Shown in pieces: positions 31,625 through 42,902 of a stretch of DNA of 64,000 nt. Below the pieces are notes generated by a model. That model had not been told where the DNA came from. It was given only the letters and a program-made list of their open reading frames with translations, and made no database searches. Position numbers and translations under genes: made by a program. Within the stretch, counting starts at the first letter, position 1, and every line of letters starts with the position of its first letter. The stretch spans positions 1,364,001 to 1,428,000 of the forward strand of contig JAKZHN010000006.1 in NCBI GenBank assembly GCA_037179335.1, written 5' to 3'. The DNA is from Cyclaneusma minus (lineage: Eukaryota; Ascomycota; Leotiomycetes; Marthamycetales; Marthamycetaceae).

Positions 31625-32281
31625 GGTTGTCGCTGCCAGGACGCGGTATGCTCAAAGATTCTCGAATCTCAAGATATCTTCCGAATCTCACCACCAGAGT
31701 CACGGAGATTGCTCTTCCTCTTAAAATGCGCCATCTTAATGGTGGATAGGTTCATCTGGTCGAGTCCCGTTATCGTACCAAGCATTAAACGCTGTTATCT
31801 GATGACCCCGGTCTTTCCTGACTTACCCCACAGTGGGGTTGAAGATCCGGGGTCTTCGGCCAAGACGGGAAACATAAGGAGTACACCCACGGAAAACGCT
31901 AGATAAGCGTGATAGTAACGCATTCGTCAGGCCTTACGATGCACCCTTTCCAATCAAGTATCGTCTTAGCATATTGAAATTTTTAGAAACCTGGGGTATG
32001 TGCCGGACTTTGCCTCGGACGAGGTGTCCATGGGGTGATTATGGAGATATGGTCCGTATCAGCGTTTTTTTACCGAGCTATCACGTACACATCTTGATAC
32101 TGAGCATATCAAGGGCCGGAAATGGAAGCTCTAAGAGGGTCATGCAGACGTCAGCATCAGGTTCCATCTAGCGTTTATCACTCCATACCTTTATACTTAT
32201 AGAACTTGGTTGAGATAATGATTGTCATCCAATTCATTGATCATTTCCCAGCAGCCTTCGGTGTTCTCATCCAGAAAAACC
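31625..32281. promoter_or_regulatory. Bidirectional promoter of dipeptidase and transporter
   Basis: 657 bp between the two start codons. CGGGAAAC (31866-31873) and CGGAAAAC (31890-31897) lie together near the middle, 17-bp gap apart in direct orientation. CGGAAAACGCT at 31890 is identical to the site at 26717. No gene is seen. Confidence 0.6.
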
Positions 32282-33942
32282 ATGGGGATATCAGTGGATA
32301 TTGGCAAGACAGACACAGAAAGCGTCCGAAATCCCTCAGTCCGCGATGGTGAAGTCGAAGTTTTCCAAAACATCGACAGGTCGAAGGCTGACAAAGCTCT
32401 TGACCTGTTCACAGAAGTGGGACATGATGGCCATGCTATGACCGAGGAAGAAGACAGGCGTCTTCCTTGGAAAATCGATCTGTACATCATGCCACTGCTG
32501 TAAGTTCTCAAACTATCAACACATGTGACAGAGAAAGGGCGAGCAGAGACTTACGCAAGGTCAGGTGTGTTACGTATATGCTTCAATCAGTCGACAAAAC
32601 GACCCTCGGATATGCAGCAGTATTCGACCTCCAGGAAGATATCGGTCTCGTCGGTTCCCAGTACTCGTGGTGTTCGTCGCTATTCTATGTGGGATACTTC
32701 TTCTGGGAGTACCCAACCAACATTCTCCTGCAAAAATTACCGGTTGGCAAATTCATGTCCGGAACTGTTCGCGAACCCCACTCCTTGTTGTCAAACATGA
32801 AATTCTAATGTCATACACAGGTTATTCTGTGGGGCTGTGTATTGATGCTTCACGGAGCATGCCATAATTTCGGTGGCCTCGCAGCTGTCAGAACATTCCT
32901 AGGTGTCCTCGAAGCCTCCATCAACCCCGGAACCATGATCATCTTTTCGATGTGGTACAAGCGCTCCGAGCAGCCTTTACGCATGGGTATATGGATCGGG
33001 CTGGCTGGCGTGGCGTATGTCATTGCTGGTATCACCAGCTTTGGTATCGGCCATATCGGAGGCAGCCTCGCCAGCTGGAAGTATTGTTTCATCATCTGGG
33101 GAGCGGTCACTGCTTGTTGGGGCCTCGTTTTGCTGATTTTCTTGCCCGATAACCCTCTGACCGCGAAATACTTGACAGCGGCCGAAAAACATGGCGTCGT
33201 GAACCGTATCAAGGACAATGGCACTGGGATGGAGAACAGAACATTCAAGATGTCTCAGCTGAAAGAAGCATTACTCGACCCCAAGACCTGGCTTCTGTTC
33301 ATCTTTGCTGTGACCTCGAATTGTCCAAACGGGGGTCTGGCTACTTTCCAGGGTCTGATCATCAGAGGAATGGGCTTCAGCACTCTTCAAACGACGCTGG
33401 TTGAGATGCCATCCGGTGCTGTTCAGTTTGTGGCTTGTGTGGCTGCCACGGTAATCGCCTCGAAATGGCCGAACATGCGTCTCTGCATGATGTTGGTGTG
33501 TCTTGTCCCATTTCTTGTTGGGGTCATCGGACTTTGGTTAATCGACTCCAGCAACCCATATGCACACTTGGCTTGTTTGTGGATTGCTTTCGCATATCCA
33601 GCAACTTGGACACTGTCGATGGCTGTGGCAACCGCGAACACGGCTGGACATACCAAGAAAGTCGCCACAAATGCAGCCTTGCTTATGGGGTACAGTTTGG
33701 GTAACTTCATAGGCCCTTTCTTTTTTGTGTCGGAGCAGGCATCAACGTATAACCTCGGGGTTGGCATGATGTTCTTCTGCATACCTGTACAGGTCCTTTG
33801 TATTTCTGGCATCTGGATCATTTTCGTTTGGCGGAACAGAAAGAGACAAGCTGGGTGGGTCGAGAACGAGGCCAAGGCTTGTGAGAATGGATTCCTGGAC
33901 ATGACTGATCTAGAGAATGATCAGTTCAGATATGTATACTGA
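32282..33942 (+). CDS. MFS transporter of the anion:cation symporter family (Dal5/allantoate-permease type)
   Basis: Three exons: 32282-32499, 32565-32766 and 32821-33942, giving 513 residues. The second intron uses a weak GTTCGC donor, supported by continuity of MSGTVILWGCVLMLHGACHN. The N-terminal 60 residues are hydrophilic, then about 12 membrane helices follow, with family hallmarks SVDKTTLGYAAVFDLQEDIG, SWCSSLFYVGYFFWEYPTN and FLGVLEASINPG. The Dal5 branch moves allantoate, ureidosuccinate, small peptides and vitamins by proton symport at the plasma membrane; yeast Dal5 also takes up dipeptides. Its place opposite a dipeptidase, with shared promoter motifs, suggests peptide or amino-acid-derivative uptake. 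The exact substrate is unknown. The C-terminus is a short acidic cytosolic tail. Confidence 0.9.
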
Positions 33943-34051
33943 GATGGCTGGTTTCTTTTGAATGTATTTATCGTTAGCTACCTTTTTCCTCAATCAACGG
34001 CTTCCAAGGCTTCTCCATTGCGGCCGCTGGCAAATGTCTTGCAGTCACTGC

Positions 34052-35257
34052 TCACGGCCCTTTGGAATTCCTGGCTTTGCGTCCGACTACACACCCAAAT
34101 CCGTATATTGGCCAAACACCTCCACATTCCTCGCTGACTCCAGCCTTTTGAATGGCATCAACCTCTTTCACCAATTCCTTTGCCATCACGTTCGCCTCCT
34201 TCTGAGACTTAGCTTTCCCCGAATACAACAAGCACACAGGTAGCAGCGTGCTCAGAACAGCATGCGACTGCTCTTTCGCGGTATCCATAAGCTCTTGATG
34301 TTTCTCCGCCGTGTACTCCGTGTACTGCACATCTACAAATACTTGCGCCGACTTCCCACTCAACCTCTTACAAGTCTCATAAACCGTGATCGGAGCCTGT
34401 CTCGAATAGCCGACCTCGACTGTGTAGTCGTAAAAGATGTTGTGGATTTCGTGCAAACGGGGGACTTTCGGATGATTGATTGGTCGATGTCTTAGGGCGG
34501 AATGATTCAAGTCCGTCCACTGGAGATATCCGCCTGGCTTCAGTATCTGGAGTATGTTTTTGATGGCGATCTCATATTCTTCCACTTTCAATGCTACCAC
34601 TAGAAGTCGGACGTGCACTAGATCGTATACACCATGGTACTTGGATGGCCATGGTTCGAGGATGCTGTGGACTTGGTATGTGAAATTCGCGGGGTAGTTT
34701 CGAGGGAATTGGGATGACGAGACGTCAAACCCGTCATACTGTCTTTCTGGGACGGCTATAGCGGAGGTGCCGTTGGAAGCCGAGTTCGTAGGATTGGTGA
34801 TTCGTGTCGGAGAAAGCTTTTGGGCAAGATCTTCCAGCCAGATACTGAGATTGCAAATGATCAGCAATTTGAATAGGGGATATATGGACTCGCCGTTAAA
34901 CATCCGTAAATTCAGTAAACGCATGCATCCTCGGAGGTAGCACGTACGGATATGGCGGGGATGGCGTATGAATTAAAAGTAAATCAATTTATGGAGAGCA
35001 AAAGACAGATCCCCCGTTTCTTGCCTGTTTTTTGAATAATGTTTGAGATCGACATACCCCGTTCCAGTTCCAATATCTGCAATACGCCTTAGGTTGTCGC
35101 TTGGTATAGAGGGAGACAGAAGCAGTTCTCCATCACTGAGGTTCATCAAGAAGCTGTGCTGACGATTCAGCCTGTCTGTCTCCTTTTCGTCCCGCTGTGG
35201 AAACAGATATCCATGTTTGCTTCCCACTTTGCTGGGCTGACACGTTCCACTCGGCAT
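34052..35257 (-). CDS. SAM-dependent methyltransferase
   Basis: Two exons, 35257-35058 and 34844-34052, giving 330 residues; the 213-bp intron is long for this window but joins ADIGTGTG to IWLEDLA exactly at SAM-binding motif I. Later motifs are YDLVHVRLLVVALK and LKPGGYLQWTDL. This is the arrangement of class I methyltransferases common in fungal secondary metabolism (Methyltransf_23/LaeA-like fold). The N-terminal 60 residues include LNRQHSFLMN, typical of the small-molecule branch. There is no signal or membrane segment; cytosolic. It is convergent with the Dal5-like transporter (109 bp apart) and lacks CGG(A/G)AAAC sites upstream, so its membership in the cluster is doubtful. Substrate unknown. 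Confidence 0.85.
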
Positions 35258-36379
35258 GCTGGCCGATCGCTGTTCTAGATCGGACCTATATCGCAGATGC
35301 TGGCCAATAGTGGACGTAACAAGGTTCGTATGTAGATTGATTTCCGCCGAGACAAATGATCAATGATCGGCTTTTGTGAAGCGAAACCTTCCAAGTCATC
35401 AAGGCTTTTAGGCCTGGATCTGTATGTTAGGCTCAGCGGGCCGGAAGTGTCTGGTTGCGCCTGATGGGTTTTCGATTCAGGTATTTTTGGAAAATTGATG
35501 TAGTGATGGATAGTAGGTGGAGGATGGCCCAATAAAATTTCGTATCCAAAATCGAGCGTATCGTAAACAGATCTTTAGTTGATCCAGCGGGGATAGCTCT
35601 ACTATATGATCAGTGAAAGTAGAAGATGAGCTCGGAGTCCGGAGGATAGTCAAGCGGTGAGGCAACGGATCGGCGATTGGGTGTAGAATGTGGTCGACTG
35701 GGGAAGCCTTGCAGTTCCTGTGAGTTGTAAGCGGGCTACGTCTGCTATGGTAAGAGCTATTCTGTGGTTGGGAGTAGGGCTACAGACCCTGGTTGGTGAG
35801 ACTTAGAAATCGAATAAAATGATAAATGCCAGTCACTAAATAGCATTGCACATGTGTCGTCCAAAGAGTGCGGAGTGCATGGTCAAGGAACCTCCCGGTA
35901 TCGAGATTTATTCTGTTTCGATTCAGCATGCCAAGCAAGTCCCATAATTTTCCAGAGCTTTGACGTTCCGTCGGCTAGAAGGACACAAACTGGGAAGTCT
36001 GTGATGAGGTAAGTCTGCCATTCTGTGTAAAACGCTCAATCCTAGAGTTTTTCTCACCCGGGCTAATCATACGTACGTACATGATTTGACGTGATGAGGA
36101 GACAAGGATGAAGCAGAGTATGATGAATGAAGCAGGAGAGAGATCAAACAACGGCTGAGGATTAAACAATCATGTGGCTACGGAAAGCACATACATTGAT
36201 GTAGTAAACAGCAACAGAAGGAAAAGTGGCAAAAAAGACATAAATTCCCCGGGCTGAAAATAATAACCGACGGCACTTTGACAGTTGACTTGACAGACCC
36301 ACGCCGCCGTTGCCGTCCCACTAAAGCTTGAATCCCGAGCGGCGAGCACGGATGGATTTGCGGTAGGGCACAGCCGTGT

Positions 36380-36802
36380 TCAGCATGATATCCAAGCTTT
36401 GGAATGATCCGATTTAGCGGGACAATTGCATGAGAAATTCGATATCAAAGGTGATTTAGAGACTGGAACTACTCGACAAGAGGGTGCTGTTGTGAGCATG
36501 CAACGGTCTGAAAATCTCGTGAGGCCAGCAGACTTTCTCGACGAGTCAAGACGCTCGTCTCGGTGGGCGGACGATTCCACTTGATGTCGTAATCCTTCAT
36601 AGAGACCCCAGACTGGGATCAGCAGAGGTCGGACGTCGCCTTTGGAGACTCGCTCACCTTCAGGCCTTTCCGCTCGGACAACATTGAACTGGACTTCCTC
36701 TACCCTGAAACCAGGCTGAGTGTGCTTCGAATCCTTACCGGTACATGCGGGTTTGGGAGGAACATAGCGTCTTCTGACGTTCTGAGCCGCAAGGGGAAAC
36801 AA
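36380..36802 (-). CDS. Doubtful open frame, hypothetical
   Basis: 140 codons with no recognisable domain. The segment VEEVQFNVVRAERPEGERV looks protein-like, but no start context or conserved motif supports it. It could be the last exon of a gene whose first exon is the frame at 37403-37119, or noise. Confidence 0.15.
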   Translation of the reverse strand: MFPLAAQNVRRRYVPPKPACTGKDSKHTQPGFRVEEVQFNVVRAERPEGERVSKGDVRPLLIPVWGLYEGLRHQVESSAHRDERLDSSRKSAGLTRFSDRCMLTTAPSCRVVPVSKSPLISNFSCNCPAKSDHSKAWISC

Positions 36803-37118
36803 GCGGACGCCGGAGTTGCATTTGCGACAGGAAAGGCTTCCCTAGCCAGGCGGAGGGGGATATCTAGTCGTCGAGGAGGGCACCAGTAGTCAGGGAATCA
36901 GGCATCCCGGGTCGACGCAGTTTTCGAAAGCTGCTTGTGATTGATAATCAATAAGCGGCGACTGACATGGCTTTGTTCTTGGTCTCGTCGTATGTTCGGA
37001 ATCCAGACACCATTTTGTCGTAACAAGTTCCTTGGCAATTCTTAGAAAGGATGAGTAAAGCCGTTTTGTTCGGGACTGGCCAAATAGGGTGACAATCGTT
37101 GGATGTCCGAATTCAATG

Positions 37119-37403
37119 CTATCGCAGCATCGGTATAACCTCGCCTCCAATGAAACGTTGGCCGCCTAGAAACATGAAGATCTTCGACAAGATGTCGTCA
37201 GCTCGGAAGTTGATGGCCAACCATCGGTCTTGCTCCGGTATAAACGTTGTCGTGCGACTTTGAGGCTCTTGGTACACTATCATACATGTAGCAAACTCTT
37301 CAGGTGTTCTTCTGCTCACCGCTCCGAATGATTCGTGCCGCCGGCGCTCTCTGAGGAATTTTCCGGCCTCGATAGCCGTCGTCCGCCTCGCTTCGTTTGT
37401 CAT
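37119..37403 (-). CDS. Doubtful small open frame, hypothetical
   Basis: 94 codons beginning MTNEARRTT, with a mixed, protein-like composition (RADDILSKIFMFLGG). I do not recognise it. It may be a small gene, a first exon or chance. Confidence 0.2.
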   Translation of the reverse strand: MTNEARRTTAIEAGKFLRERRRHESFGAVSRRTPEEFATCMIVYQEPQSRTTTFIPEQDRWLAINFRADDILSKIFMFLGGQRFIGGEVIPMLR

Positions 37404-38775
37404 TTAAGGCCAGGGGGGTTCTCATGGTGGTGCCACGCCAACAAGAGGTGCGAATAATGACGTTTGGGTTTTTTCGATAAAAGGCCTTGGCGGTTGACCT
37501 GTGTTGAAGTAGTCGAAGGACGTCAATTTATTGTTGTCAAGAAAATTCAAGTGACAGGGTATCCTTGCAAAGTATGGGGTCAAGGTCTCCCGGGCGGTCT
37601 CGCCGATCTCCGAATCTCTTCAATTCAATGCAAATCCTGATTCGCCCCGTAGTCCACGACATAAGGGCAGCCGCCGTTGGCGCCGAACTCGAGGCTTCGA
37701 GGACTCAATGCTGATATCTCCAGGACTGCTGCTGTCCTGTGTGTTTCGACGGACATTTTGATATCGGATTCAATTCCAGCAGCTCGGAACGCTCAGCCCT
37801 CTTCGGTAAGGTAAGTAAGTAGTGTCAGCGTCTTGCATGCGCCAGGGGTTCAGGGGCGGCCTGTCATCACCTGCCAATCATGCATTCCCGCTGCACCCCA
37901 GCCGTACCCCTGGAAATCCCATGGCTTTCGTGGGGGGCTTTCGTTTCATTGAACTTTTAACGCGGCAACATGAAGCTGAGAATATGAAGCTCCAAGACAC
38001 AAGACGACTCTCTCAAAAGAAGTGGTCAGAGTCGCTAGCCGCAGTAGTATGCTCCTCGATACATCAGATTTGATGTACCTCAATGATTGTGAAACCCAAT
38101 CCTACCAAGAAAATCCCGATATCCCTGCTTGATCAGCTCCATACATATTTTATACCGCTATCGTACGTGGCAACCAATAACGACATGGTAACACAAAAAC
38201 GGCACGCCAACATGGTTCAGGATCCTTTGGGGATTCTCCCCGTTGCAAACCATGGTACGCGATCCTCCAACAATGAAGATCCCACATCTCGTAACAATCT
38301 AGCCAGTGCCACCATCTCATCGTCAGAATAAATCTTCGGTCATGATGGCGGTGATGACACGGATTTCCCTCGTCCCGGGCTTCCCTCTTATAACAACCGT
38401 ACCTCGCAAGCCAACGGCATGGAAAGCTTTAGTTGGCACTTGGCAGGCAGCAATTCTTTGCCTCAAATTTCTCTGTCGTTCATCTCCAGGCGAAACGAGG
38501 ACACCGATGATATCTCTGCATCCATTTCCACCGATTGCTGCCAATTTTGTGCCAATCTTTACGAAATACTCCGAGGCTTTCTCATGCATTCACCATGTAG
38601 CCGTCTGCTTACATCTAGTTCAAGTTCTACCCAAAGCTCCCCGCCCAAAACCTTCAAGTCTCCCCGCCGAATCTTTCATACCAAAATAATTGTCAGGCAA
38701 GCAGAAAGGTTCGAAGGCTTCACTGCTCTGTGGTTTCGAAGCACAAAAACGCCTCTTCTTGTCATCAAACAAAGC

Positions 38776-38882
38776 GTCTTGGTGGCTCAGTTGGTTAGAG
38801 CGTTGGTCTCATATATACTATGACTAGCCTGGAAACAGGATAGGCCATCCAAAGGTCGAGAGTTCGAGTCTCTCCCAGGACA
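38776..38882 (+). tRNA. tRNA-Met (CAT), elongator, with a 33-nt intron
   Basis: The acceptor stem GTCTTGG (38776-38782) pairs with CCAGGAC (38875-38881), discriminator A. The D stem is GCTC/GAGC, and the T arm is GAGAG-TTCGAGT-CTCTC. The anticodon loop reads CTCATA-A with CAT at 38810-38812. An intron (38814-38846) follows position 37, where eukaryotic tRNA introns always sit. The anticodon stem TTGGT/TCCAA lacks the GGG/CCC run of initiator tRNA, so it is the elongator. Confidence 0.92.
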
Positions 38883-39932
38883 CTCAATAATCCAGTTTAT
38901 CCTTTTGCAATTTTTGGATTCATTTTCACGTATACAGCTAGCTGACCGTGCTGCATCCGGAGATGCAATGAAATTTTGGATTGGATGAAGGTTGTGTGGG
39001 AGAAGTGAATTTTGAAAGTTTGGGTGGCTGGTGTTCGAGTAAAGTCTTGCTGTTTCCAGAAGGCTGACAGGCTGTTTTGATGGACGGGTCTCTCTTTACC
39101 TTACTCTTCACACGACATGGTGTTTGAACATTGGACTGTTCCGATCGGAAACCAAGGAGTGGAATCTGAATTTTTCGGAGTGGAATTCCAAGGAAAAATA
39201 TGAGGGACCGCATCGTCTCCAGCCAACAGCTAGACGACATCAAGACCCAGTCAGTCCACCCCATCCCAAGCCCCAAATTCAAACAACGCAAAAAAAAAAA
39301 AGTGATCTCAAGCTGCTCATCCCCCTAATAGAAATTTCTCTTACCATTTATTTGTAGTAGTACTACTGCGTATTTCAATGCTCAACGCCTTTGCGGTATG
39401 TGATGACCCCATCAAATCTGATGGGGATAGATAGATGTCTGCCAATTCTCGCCTTGCCGTCGTTCTGAACATGATGGGTACGGTGCCATCAACACTGATG
39501 GTACAGGGTGATTGGGTCTTTGTAATTGAAGGTGTGCGCCTTCCGGCGGTTTTTGCAATCATGTCTGTGGTGTGTTGGTGAATTGAACTTGGGACTTCGA
39601 GTGTGGGAAGCGAGTGGAGGCGAAGGACAAGACAGCTTGGTTTGAGATTTATTGTTGCAGATGCAGTGAGTGTTTTGGGTGATATGAAGGTTCGCTAAGG
39701 GTCCACAGGCCTCTTTGCCGCTCCTGCTCCTTTTTTGCCCAGTATCACGTGGAACCATCTACCTCGCCGTCGCCATACCCGCTGTATTGTTCACACAATC
39801 GTGACTAGTTCCAGTACTGATTTGCCCACTAACTGAAATTCGATTTCCCGCCAACTCCCTAGCCATATCTATCTTACATCGCACCCTCCCTCCCCCCATC
39901 TCCTCCCCTCTCCCGCCATCCCCACCCCACGC
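38883..39932. other. Interval downstream of tRNA-Met
   Basis: No gene seen in about 1 kb. It contains an A-run near 39290 and two related hairpins at 39407 and 39486. Confidence 0.45.
39407..39501. repeat. Two related short hairpins (CCATCA-N4-TGATGG)
   Basis: CCCCATCA-AATC-TGATGGGG at 39407-39426 has a perfect 8-bp stem. CCATCA-ACAC-TGATGG at 39486-39501 has the same 6-bp core and the same loop length 60 bp on. They could be protein-binding palindromes or RNA hairpins. Confidence 0.5.
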
Positions 39933-41333
39933 TCACTTATGCCTCTCCTGATCACTCTCCTGCCCCTTCATAACCCACCGACTATGAAACTCCGCAAACT
40001 CCTCCCTCCCCTCCTTCGTCTTCATCTTCTCCTTCATCTCAAACTTCTCCGGCACATCCAACCCCCTCTTAACCGCCGGCCTCGCATTAATCCGATCCAT
40101 CCAGTTCTTCAACCGCGGAAAGGTTTTCGCGCCTTCGTCGCTGTCGAGATCTATGCCTGCCCATTCGGCCCAGTTGACCCAGCTGAAACAGGCAAGGTCG
40201 GCGATCGTGCATTTGTCGCCGACGAGCCAGGGGCCTTCGGTGCCGGGGCCGTCGCGGCCGGGTTGTGCTTTGACTGTTTTTTTTTGACGGTCAGACACGT
40301 AGGTGGCTAGCCTATTTCACACAAGGGATTTGCTGCTGGGAACAAGCTCGAGTGAAATCTGAGAGGAAGAGAGATCTCACTCGCGGACTCCAAGGAGATA
40401 CTTACGTCTATTCCCCGCCCTACTCGCCTCCGTCCCCGCACAAGTCCGATTCGCACCCTCCACCTCCTTCAGCCTATCCTCCAACACCTGGTACAACCTC
40501 TTCGTTTCCGTAACATACCGCTTAACCCCATATTCAATCTTCTCAGGCGCATAGCGGTAGAAATGGTTAGCTTGGCCTTGCATGGGGCCAATACCACTTT
40601 GCATCCAGACTAGCCATTCCACAGTCTCCCAGTACTTGTCTGTGTCGAAAGGGTAAGAGATGCGAGACTGTGCGTCGTATTTGGCGGTGAGATACAGAAG
40701 GATGGCGCCGCCTTCGAAGATGCGCTTGTCAGCGGCCTTGCCGTCGAGCTTGGGCGTGCGGTCGACTATTGCTGGGATGCGTCCGTTGGCTGGGAGGGGG
40801 GTGTCAGTAAGGTGTGAGAAGCAACTTCCGTATGCCACAAGAGCTGCATGTTTTTTTTGGGGGGGTTTTTTTTTGGGGAGGGGGGGTTTGGAATTCCGGG
40901 TCAAAGGAGCTTGGAGGACTCTGTTGAGGCTTGCTGGCATGGGATGAGAAATAAGAAGCTTACGGTTGATTCGAAGAAACCAGTCTTCCTTCTGGGTGTT
41001 CTTGGAGATGTCGATGTGCTTCACTTCGTACTTGAGGCCGAGTTCTTCAAGCACGATGGATACTTTCTGTCCATTTGGCGTTCCGCTGCAGAATAAAGAA
41101 TCTTGCTGTCAGCTTTCATAGCCCAGACTACAGAGATCTCTTTCTGTTGTACTGTTCCGTTGATTCTTGGTTTCATCGTTGCTCGAAGAGCTTCAAGCGG
41201 GGTAGGTATCACGGGGTTGCGGAGACAACTTACGCGGTATACAGCCTGTTCTATAAGTCAGTAAATTGGTTTCCTGCTGGTTCTGAGGTGGAACGGATTG
41301 TACTTACACGATATCGATCTTGCTGGTGTCCAT
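39933..41333 (-). CDS. Glutathione S-transferase, Ure2-like
   Basis: Five exons: 41333-41308, 41245-41234, 41085-40964, 40789-40406 and 40273-39933, total 294 residues. The second exon is only 12 nt and completes DIVLYTAGTPNGQKVSIVLE. Introns are 62-174 bp. The N-terminal thioredoxin-like domain has LYTAGTPNGQKV, the conserved RINPNGRIPAIVD (cis-Pro region) and an EGGAILLYL motif for glutathione binding. The C-terminal helical domain begins about residue 110 and has MQGQANHFYRYAPE and KCTIADLACFSWVNWAEWAGID. This is the fungal Ure2p/GstA-like group, cytosolic, conjugating glutathione to electrophiles or acting as a peroxidase. Intron 3 holds unusual G and T homopolymer runs on the plus strand. 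Confidence 0.92.
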
Positions 41334-41831
41334 TTCGTGAGTTTGTTCCGAGTGATTCTGGCTGGTATTTTGTGAGAGGTTGGTCAACTTCGTTTTAGAT
41401 GTACTCAAAGATGATGTTCCGGAATGCGGGAAAGGAACTAGATGTGGGAAAGGGAACTAGGAAGCTTTTGAGTTTATGTTGTTTGCTGTTAGAGGCGGGG
41501 GTGAACAGTCTAGTCGATGACGTATGAAAGGAAATGGTCAAATGGAGGAGACTTCAGATGTCATGATGCAGCATTTCAATAGGAATCAAAGGCGTTTCTT
41601 ATGAAATAATGTTACCAACTGTGGTCTCATCTATTATATGGCGGCGGCTCATGTATTAGTTGAGGAAATCGGACTGGTTGAGGTCATGCATGTTCCTTCG
41701 ATTCTCCGGACCTGCGCGACATCAATCGTAACTCTCATAGGCTCATACCAAGAATTGGCTAATACTATTTCTGTATCGCGCCGCATTCTTACTGTGGACT
41801 TCGCCATCCTTCTGCTCAACACACTCTTCAA
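41334..41831. other. GST promoter and 3' flank of the membrane-protein gene
   Basis: About 500 bp with no gene seen. The GST start codon is at the left, and the region runs to the stop of the next minus-strand gene. Confidence 0.45.
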
Positions 41832-42902
41832 TCATGGGTCATCGGTGTAAGGTTCCAGTCCATCATCAGCGGATCCATCGAGACCGGTGGCAGTAAGTCG
41901 GGGCGTAGCAACCTCACGCGCCCTCCTCTGTCTCTCTAATCGCACTGCCCAAATAGCACTGCCAGCAGCGGTGGTCAAAAGGAAGAACATTGACAGTACC
42001 GGGACGAGCTGTAGCGCCAATGCGACAGTGCCAAACCTATTCCCATGTCAGCACACACACGCCTTACCAACTCGTCGTTCGGAACACATACAGAGTATAC
42101 CTCCATCTCCTCTCGCGTATCTCGGCATTCCTCATCCTCGAGTTCAGTCCTCTCAATTTGAAATACCTCCAATGGTGGAGGGGCCCCGCTCTCCATCCCG
42201 TCACCAACAAAAACATGGGCGAACCGACAACGGGTATTAGGTTGAGCGGGAGGAAGAAGATGAATTCGATTATCTGGCGGAAGCAGAAGGGCGAGTATAC
42301 GGCGGAAGCGGTGGGTTTTCCGAGAGCCTTTACGGCATTCGGTGCGTCGACATCGACGAAACGGAACGGGCTGACAAGGTCGGTGAGATCTTCTTTGATC
42401 AAGATCTAATGGCGCATAAGTTAGAAGCTAGGTAGACACGAAGTTCGACTGAGGGAAGCAGACTTACAGCATCAAAGACATCCACTAGAGCTTCGTCGAC
42501 CCAAAATGCTTCAAACAAAAGCGCGACGACGACCTGGCCGATCCCCAGCACAATGAAAACGGCACTGATCCAGGCAGTCGGACCATGAAAGATGAGCAGG
42601 AAGGCGGCAATAGGGAGATATAGCCAGAAGAACAGGAAGCCGAGGATAACGGTGGAGATGATGATTAGGACGGGAATCTTGCGACCGAATAGCGGCCACC
42701 AGGCGCGGTTGGTGAAGAAGAAATAGATGCCCCAGAGAGGGTACAAGCCGGAGCTGACCATGGCGATGCCTTCGTCGCGGCGGCGCACTTTCCAGATTCC
42801 AAGGATTCAGTCTCAGTCGAATTTGAGGTTTATTGAAGAGGAGGGGAGGGCATGTTAGGAAATCGAGGATGGAGGGGTGATACCTGAGGAATTGGCAGCC
42901 AT
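41832..42902 (-). CDS. Integral membrane protein of the RRT8/LDS (EI24-like) family
   Basis: Four exons: 42902-42884 (19 nt), 42787-42468, 42405-42092 and 42036-41832, giving 285 residues. Introns are 55-96 bp. Conserved family blocks are present: RRRDEGIAMVSSGLYPLWGI, FHGPTAWISAVFIVLGIGQ, FWVDEALVDVFDA, ASAVYSPFCFRQIIEFIFFL, GWRAGPLHHWRYFKLRG and YTLFGTVALALQLVPVLSMF. There are about five to six hydrophobic segments. In yeast RRT8/LDS2 proteins sit on lipid droplets and help assemble the outer spore wall; in filamentous fungi the role is unknown. The third junction was chosen at GTATGT (42091) because it restores YTLFGTV. The last 25 residues are hydrophilic and acidic, facing the cytosol. 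Confidence 0.85.

Larger units (their letters stand above)
35258..38775. other. 3.5-kb gene-poor interval
   Basis: No confident gene. Two minus-strand open frames (37119-37403 and 36380-36802) have a protein-like look but no recognisable domain and are listed separately. The remainder has mixed base composition and no evident repeats. The promoter of the methyltransferase is at the left. Confidence 0.4.
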
